Source of the DNA: Modestobacter italicus
Lineage (GTDB): Bacteria > Actinomycetota > Actinomycetes > Mycobacteriales > Geodermatophilaceae
Reading direction: 5' to 3'
DNA length: 64,000 nt
NCBI RefSeq assembly: GCF_000306785.1
Contig: NC_017955.1
Coordinates: 1,674,001 to 1,738,000 of the forward strand
The position numbers were made by a program, and so were the translations under genes. The notes beneath the pieces were generated by a model that did no database searches, had not been told where the DNA came from, and saw nothing but the letters and a program-made list of their open reading frames with translations. Positions within the stretch are counted from its first letter, which is position 1, and every line of letters starts with the position of its first letter. Positions 60,703-64,000 of the stretch are shown piece after piece.

Positions 60703-61809
60703 GTGGACCGGTCGAGCTGGTGGGGGCAGGCGATCTGGGCGCTGCCGTGGCTGCTGTTCCAGTACTTCCCGATCAGCGACCTGGTCACCACCGACCGGCC
60801 GGCGGCGGCCCGGTGGGTGGGTGCGGTCGGGCTGCTCGCCTTCACCCTGGTCTACCTGCGGGCGATCGGGCAGCTGGGCCGGCCGCGGGCGCTGCGGGCG
60901 GACTTCGTGGTGATGGTCGGGCTCGCCGCCGCCCTCGCCGTCGGCTTCGGCGCCGACTGGTCGGGCCTGATGATCTACGTCTCCGCCGCGGCCGCCGCCG
61001 CCCTGCCGTGGCGGTGGGTGTGGCCCGCGGTGGTCGCCGCGGCCCTGCTCTGCCTGGTCGTCATCCTCGCCGACGAGGACTCCGGCCTGCTGTTCCTGCC
61101 GCCCATCTGCCTGCTCACCGCCTTCGGCATCAGCGGCACCGGCTACCTGATGACGGTCAACCGGGAGCTGCAGGAGGCCCGCGAGGAGCTCGCCCGCAGC
61201 GCGGTCGCGGAGGAGCGGATGCGCTTCGCCCGCGACCTGCACGACCTGCTGGGCCACTCGCTGTCGCTGATCGCGCTGAAGAGCGAGCTGGCCCGCCGGC
61301 TGGCCGAGGTCGACCCGCCGCGGGCGCGGCAGGAGATGGCCGACGTGGAGGAGGCCGCCCGCCGGGCGCTGGCCGAGGTGCGGGACGCGGTGAGCGGGTA
61401 CCGGCAGGTCAGCTGCGCGCAGGCGCTCGCCGAGGCCCGCGCCGCGCTCACCGGGGCCGGGGTCGCCGTCCGGCTGCCCGACGTGGTGCCGGTGCTCCCC
61501 GGCGGGGTCGACGCCGCGCTGGGCTGGGTGGTGCGGGAGGCGACGACGAACGTGCTGCGGCACAGCGGCGCCGCCCGGGTGACCGTCGAGCTCACCGAGG
61601 ACGGCGTCCGGGCGGTGCTCACCGTCACCGACGACGGAGCCGGCACCGGGGAGCGGCTCACCGTGCTGGGCGGCTCCGGGGCGGGGCTCGCCGGGCTGCG
61701 GGAGCGGGTGGCCGCCCTGGGCGGGGAGCTGGCGGCCGGGCCCGTGGACGGCGGCGGCTACCGGGTGCGCGCCGAGGTGCCGCTGCTGCCCGCGGCGGTG
61801 ACCGCGTGA
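60703..61809 (+). CDS. NarL-type sensor histidine kinase (HisKA_3)
   Basis: 368 residues from GTG 60703. ATG 60619, coupled to the permease stop, would add 28 residues with poorer codon bias and no hydrophobic segment. Four to five membrane helices fill residues 5-150. The phospho-acceptor His180 is in RMRFARDLHDLLGHSLS; REATTNVLRHSGA and DDGAGTGE...GGSGAGLAGLRERV are the N and G boxes of the ATPase domain. There is no large extracellular sensor, as in DesK-like kinases that sense the membrane. It is coupled to the regulator by GTGA. Confidence 0.93.
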   Translation: MDRSSWWGQAIWALPWLLFQYFPISDLVTTDRPAAARWVGAVGLLAFTLVYLRAIGQLGRPRALRADFVVMVGLAAALAVGFGADWSGLMIYVSAAAAAALPWRWVWPAVVAAALLCLVVILADEDSGLLFLPPICLLTAFGISGTGYLMTVNRELQEAREELARSAVAEERMRFARDLHDLLGHSLSLIALKSELARRLAEVDPPRARQEMADVEEAARRALAEVRDAVSGYRQVSCAQALAEARAALTGAGVAVRLPDVVPVLPGGVDAALGWVVREATTNVLRHSGAARVTVELTEDGVRAVLTVTDDGAGTGERLTVLGGSGAGLAGLRERVAALGGELAAGPVDGGGYRVRAEVPLLPAAVTA

Positions 61810-62414
61810 CCATCCGGGTGCTCCTGGCCGAGGACCAGACGCTGGTGCGCGGGGCGCTGCGGGCGCTGCTGGACCTCGAGGACGACATCGAGGTGGTGGC
61901 CGAGGTGGGCCGGGGCGACCTGGTGCTGGCCGCCGCCCGCGAGCACCGGCCGGACGTCGCGCTGCTGGACATCGAGATGCCCGGTAAGGACGGGCTGGAG
62001 GCGGCCCGCGAGCTCGCCGCCGAGCTGCCCGGCGTCCGGGCCGTCGTGCTGACCACCTTCGGCCGGCCGGGGTTCCTCCGCCGGGCGATGGAGGTGGGCG
62101 CGGCGGGCTTCCTGGTCAAGGACTCCCCGGTGGCCGAGCTGGCCCGGGCCATCCGGGCGGTGGTGGCCGGCGAGCGGGTGATCGACCGGGACCTGGCCGC
62201 GGCGGCGCTGGCGCTGGGCGCGACGCCGCTGTCGGCGCGCGAGGCCGACGTGCTGCGGGCGGCGGCGGACGGGGCCACCGTCGCCGACATCGCCGGCCGG
62301 CTGTTCCTGTCGGAGGGGACGGTGCGGAACTACCTGTCCTCGGCGATCGGCAAGACCGGGGCGCGCACCCGGGTCGAGGCAGCACGGGTGGCCCAGGACA
62401 AGGGCTGGCTGTGA
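61806..62414 (+). CDS. LuxR/NarL family response regulator
   Basis: 202 residues from GTG 61806. The receiver domain has Glu9-Asp10, phospho-acceptor Asp55 in VALLDIEMPG and Lys105 or so in FLVKDSP. The C-terminal LuxR HTH reads LSAREADVLRAAADGATVADIAGRLFLSEGTVRNYLSSAIGKTGARTR. It likely controls the adjacent ABC exporter. A 7-bp hairpin (62419-62435, GCGATCC-TCC-GGATCGC) follows the stop and may terminate the operon. Confidence 0.95.
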   Translation: MTIRVLLAEDQTLVRGALRALLDLEDDIEVVAEVGRGDLVLAAAREHRPDVALLDIEMPGKDGLEAARELAAELPGVRAVVLTTFGRPGFLRRAMEVGAAGFLVKDSPVAELARAIRAVVAGERVIDRDLAAAALALGATPLSAREADVLRAAADGATVADIAGRLFLSEGTVRNYLSSAIGKTGARTRVEAARVAQDKGWL

Positions 62415-62418
62415 CATC

Positions 62419-62435
62419 GCGATCCTCCGGATCGC
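62419..62435 (+). terminator. Short hairpin after the response regulator gene
   Basis: GCGATCC and GGATCGC pair over a TCC loop, four bases past the stop. The stem is short, so termination strength is uncertain. Confidence 0.5.
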
Positions 62436-62512
62436 ACCGCGGCCAGGAGTCGTCCCCGACTCGCGATGAGCCGCTTCGTCGCTCGGTCGCGGGACCCTCC
62501 GGGCCCCACTCC

Positions 62513-62950
62513 TCACGACCGCGTCGGTCGAGTGTGTAAGCCGGCGTTGTGCGGGGCCTGGGCGGTGCCGGCGCCGTCCGGCATGAGCGCGTCGAGGTCG
62601 AGCACCCGCACGTGGATGACGTTGCGCTGCTGCAGCGCGGCCCGCAGCGCCCGGTGCACGCCGTCCTCGAGGTAGGTCTCGCCGTGCCACTGCACCGCGT
62701 GCGGGAAGAGGTCGCCGTAGAAGGTCGAGTCGTCGGCCAGCAGCGCGTCCAGGGCCAGCTCGCGCTTGGTGGTGGTGAGGGTGTCCAGCCGGATCTGCCG
62801 GGGCGGGATCATCGCCCAGTCGCGGGTGGAGAAGCCGTGGTCGGGGTACGGCCGGCCGTCCCGCACCGCCTTGAAGATCAGGGCTGGTCCTCCCGGCTCA
62901 CCGGCCCCCGGCTGCCCGGGGCCCGTCGACTCGAACCACCCTAGTGTCAT
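62513..62950 (-). CDS. Conserved actinobacterial protein, possible ParB-like fold
   Basis: 145 residues from ATG 62950. The core [72 protein letters not shown] resembles the small ParB/sulfiredoxin-like domain (an aspartate-lined ligand site and DGVHRALRA helix). A homologue-sized gene lies beside hrcA in mycobacteria in the same divergent orientation, which supports a real conserved gene. Function unknown. The C-terminal 20 residues look disordered. Confidence 0.75.
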   Translation of the reverse strand: MTLGWFESTGPGQPGAGEPGGPALIFKAVRDGRPYPDHGFSTRDWAMIPPRQIRLDTLTTTKRELALDALLADDSTFYGDLFPHAVQWHGETYLEDGVHRALRAALQQRNVIHVRVLDLDALMPDGAGTAQAPHNAGLHTRPTRS

Positions 62951-63042
62951 TCCTCGACGGCCTGCGACGGCGGGGAGCCCGGGATCGATCCCATCCGCGC
63001 GCCCCGTCCCGCGAGCCGGAGGACGGCCGGAGCCGCCGGTCG

Positions 63043-63073
63043 TATGCTGGCACTCGGTCCACCTGAGTGCCAG
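63043..63073 (+). promoter_or_regulatory. hrcA promoter -10 and CIRCE operator
   Basis: CTGGCACTC (63047-63055), nine bases, GAGTGCCAG (63065-63073): the CIRCE arms TTAGCACTC/GAGTGCTAA with the outer A/T positions changed to G/C but full symmetry kept. A -10-like TATGCT at 63043-63048 overlaps the left arm, so HrcA binding would block transcription of its own operon. Confidence 0.9.
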
Positions 63074-63110
63074 GAACGGGCTCGTCGAACCGGTACGGGA
63101 GGTGTCAGCC

Positions 63111-64000
63111 GTGGCGCACGACGACCGGCGCCTGCGGGTGCTGCGGGCGATCGTCCAGGACTACGTCTCCACCAACGACCCGGTGGGGAGCAAGGCGCTG
63201 GCGGCCCGCTACGACCTGGGGGTCTCTCCGGCCACGATCCGCAACGACATGGCGGTGCTGGAGGAGGAGGGGTACATCACCCAGCCGCACACCAGCGCCG
63301 GCCGGGTGCCCACCGACAAGGGCTACCGCTTCTTCGTCGACCGGCTGTCGGCGGTCAAGCCGCTGTCGGTCGCCGAGCGCAAGGCCATCGAGCGCTTCCT
63401 CGACGGCGCGGTCGACCTGCACGACGTGCTGGGCCGCAGCGTCCGGCTGCTCGCGCAGCTGACCCGCCAGGTCGCCGTCGTCCAGTACCCGACGCTGTCG
63501 CGCAGCGCCGTCCGGCACCTGGAGCTGGTGCCGCTGGCGCCGCACCGGCTGCTGATGGTGCTGATCACCGACACCGGCCGGGTCGAGCAGCGGGTCGTCG
63601 AGGTCCCGGTCGAGACCGACGCGGAGACCGTGGCCGAGCTGCGCTCGCTGCTCAACGCCGCCTTCGCCGGCGCGAAGCTCGGCGAGGCCAGCGACACCGT
63701 CGGCGACCTGGTCGACAACGCGCCGCCGCACCTGCGCGCGCTGGTCGCCGGGGTCAGCGCCACCCTGCTGGAGACCCTGGTCGAGCCCTCGGAGGACCGG
63801 CTGGTCATCGGCGGGACGGCGAACCTCGCCCGCGGCAGCGCGCTGGACTTCCCGCAGACCGTCCGGCCGTTGCTCGAGGCGTTGGAAGAACAGGTCGTGG
63901 TCCTGCGGTTGATGGCCGAGGTGGGACCGAGCACGGTGACCGTGAGCATCGGCGAGGAGAACGAGCACGAGGCGCTCACCGGTGCCTCGTTCGTCTCCGT
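63111..64000 (+). CDS. hrcA: Heat-inducible transcriptional repressor HrcA (3' end beyond window)
   Basis: At least 296 codons from GTG 63111, with GGAGG eight bases upstream, still open at the right edge; full HrcA is about 340 residues. The N-terminal winged helix reads [70 protein letters not shown], followed by the GAF-like core. It represses heat-shock genes (groE, and dnaJ typically lies downstream of it in actinobacteria) by binding CIRCE, found directly upstream here. Confidence 0.96.
   Translation, partial: MAHDDRRLRVLRAIVQDYVSTNDPVGSKALAARYDLGVSPATIRNDMAVLEEEGYITQPHTSAGRVPTDKGYRFFVDRLSAVKPLSVAERKAIERFLDGAVDLHDVLGRSVRLLAQLTRQVAVVQYPTLSRSAVRHLELVPLAPHRLLMVLITDTGRVEQRVVEVPVETDAETVAELRSLLNAAFAGAKLGEASDTVGDLVDNAPPHLRALVAGVSATLLETLVEPSEDRLVIGGTANLARGSALDFPQTVRPLLEALEEQVVVLRLMAEVGPSTVTVSIGEENEHEALTGASFVS

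Overview
The window is a stretch of a high-GC actinobacterial chromosome, very probably from the family Geodermatophilaceae (Geodermatophilus, Blastococcus or a relative). The evidence is the strong G/C bias at third codon positions, the actinobacterial core gene order (tig-clpP1-clpP2-clpX, valS/folC-DUF4233-ndk, rne-rplU-rpmA-obgE-proB, proA-nadD-rsfS, comEA-comEC-holA, rpsT/lepA, hemW, hrcA), frequent leaderless promoter layouts, and a selenocysteine tRNA whose anticodon loop reads CUA instead of UCA. Selenocysteine insertion at UAG has been reported from Geodermatophilus and Blastococcus.

Left region (1-9.8 kb): an accessory defence island. It holds a two-gene short prokaryotic Argonaute system of the SPARDA type (DUF4365 nuclease-APAZ protein plus a catalytically dead short pAgo), a TIR-domain protein with an N-terminal Cys motif, a transposase relic, and a 1.59-kilo-residue single-chain Type ISP restriction-modification enzyme (nuclease, helicase, methyltransferase, target recognition). 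The island abuts the 3' end of a tRNA-Gly gene, a classic integration position. The SPARDA pair is visibly less GC-rich than the core genome.

Core region 1 (9.8-26 kb): PLP decarboxylase, tRNA-Pro, trigger factor, both ClpP subunits and ClpX (co- and post-translational protein quality control). Then come an inverted segment with a DUF559 endonuclease-like gene and valS, and then folC, a DUF4233 membrane protein, a small HTH/Clp-N pair with a clear autoregulatory operator, ndk, and the two TIGR03960/TIGR03936 radical-SAM genes.

Core region 2 (26-46 kb): RNase E/G, ribosomal proteins L21 and L27, ObgE, glutamate kinase and glutamyl phosphate reductase (proline pathway), deformylase, a MoxR/VWA chaperone pair, NadD-RsfS-phosphatase-DegV, and the ComEA-ComEC-HolA block. 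rne and proB each show a probable one-base frameshift relative to the expected reading.

Core region 3 (46-64 kb): S20, EF-4, MOSC protein, oxidoreductase, the complete selenocysteine set selD-selC-selA-selB, enoyl-CoA hydratase, HemW, RecQ, an ABC exporter with a NarL-type two-component system, and hrcA under a GC-shifted CIRCE operator (hrcA runs off the right edge).

The most notable items are the CUA-anticodon tRNA-Sec inside an intact sel cluster, the SPARDA-type defence operon, the promoter/operator overlap upstream of the HTH/Clp-N pair, and the apparent frameshifts in rne and proB.
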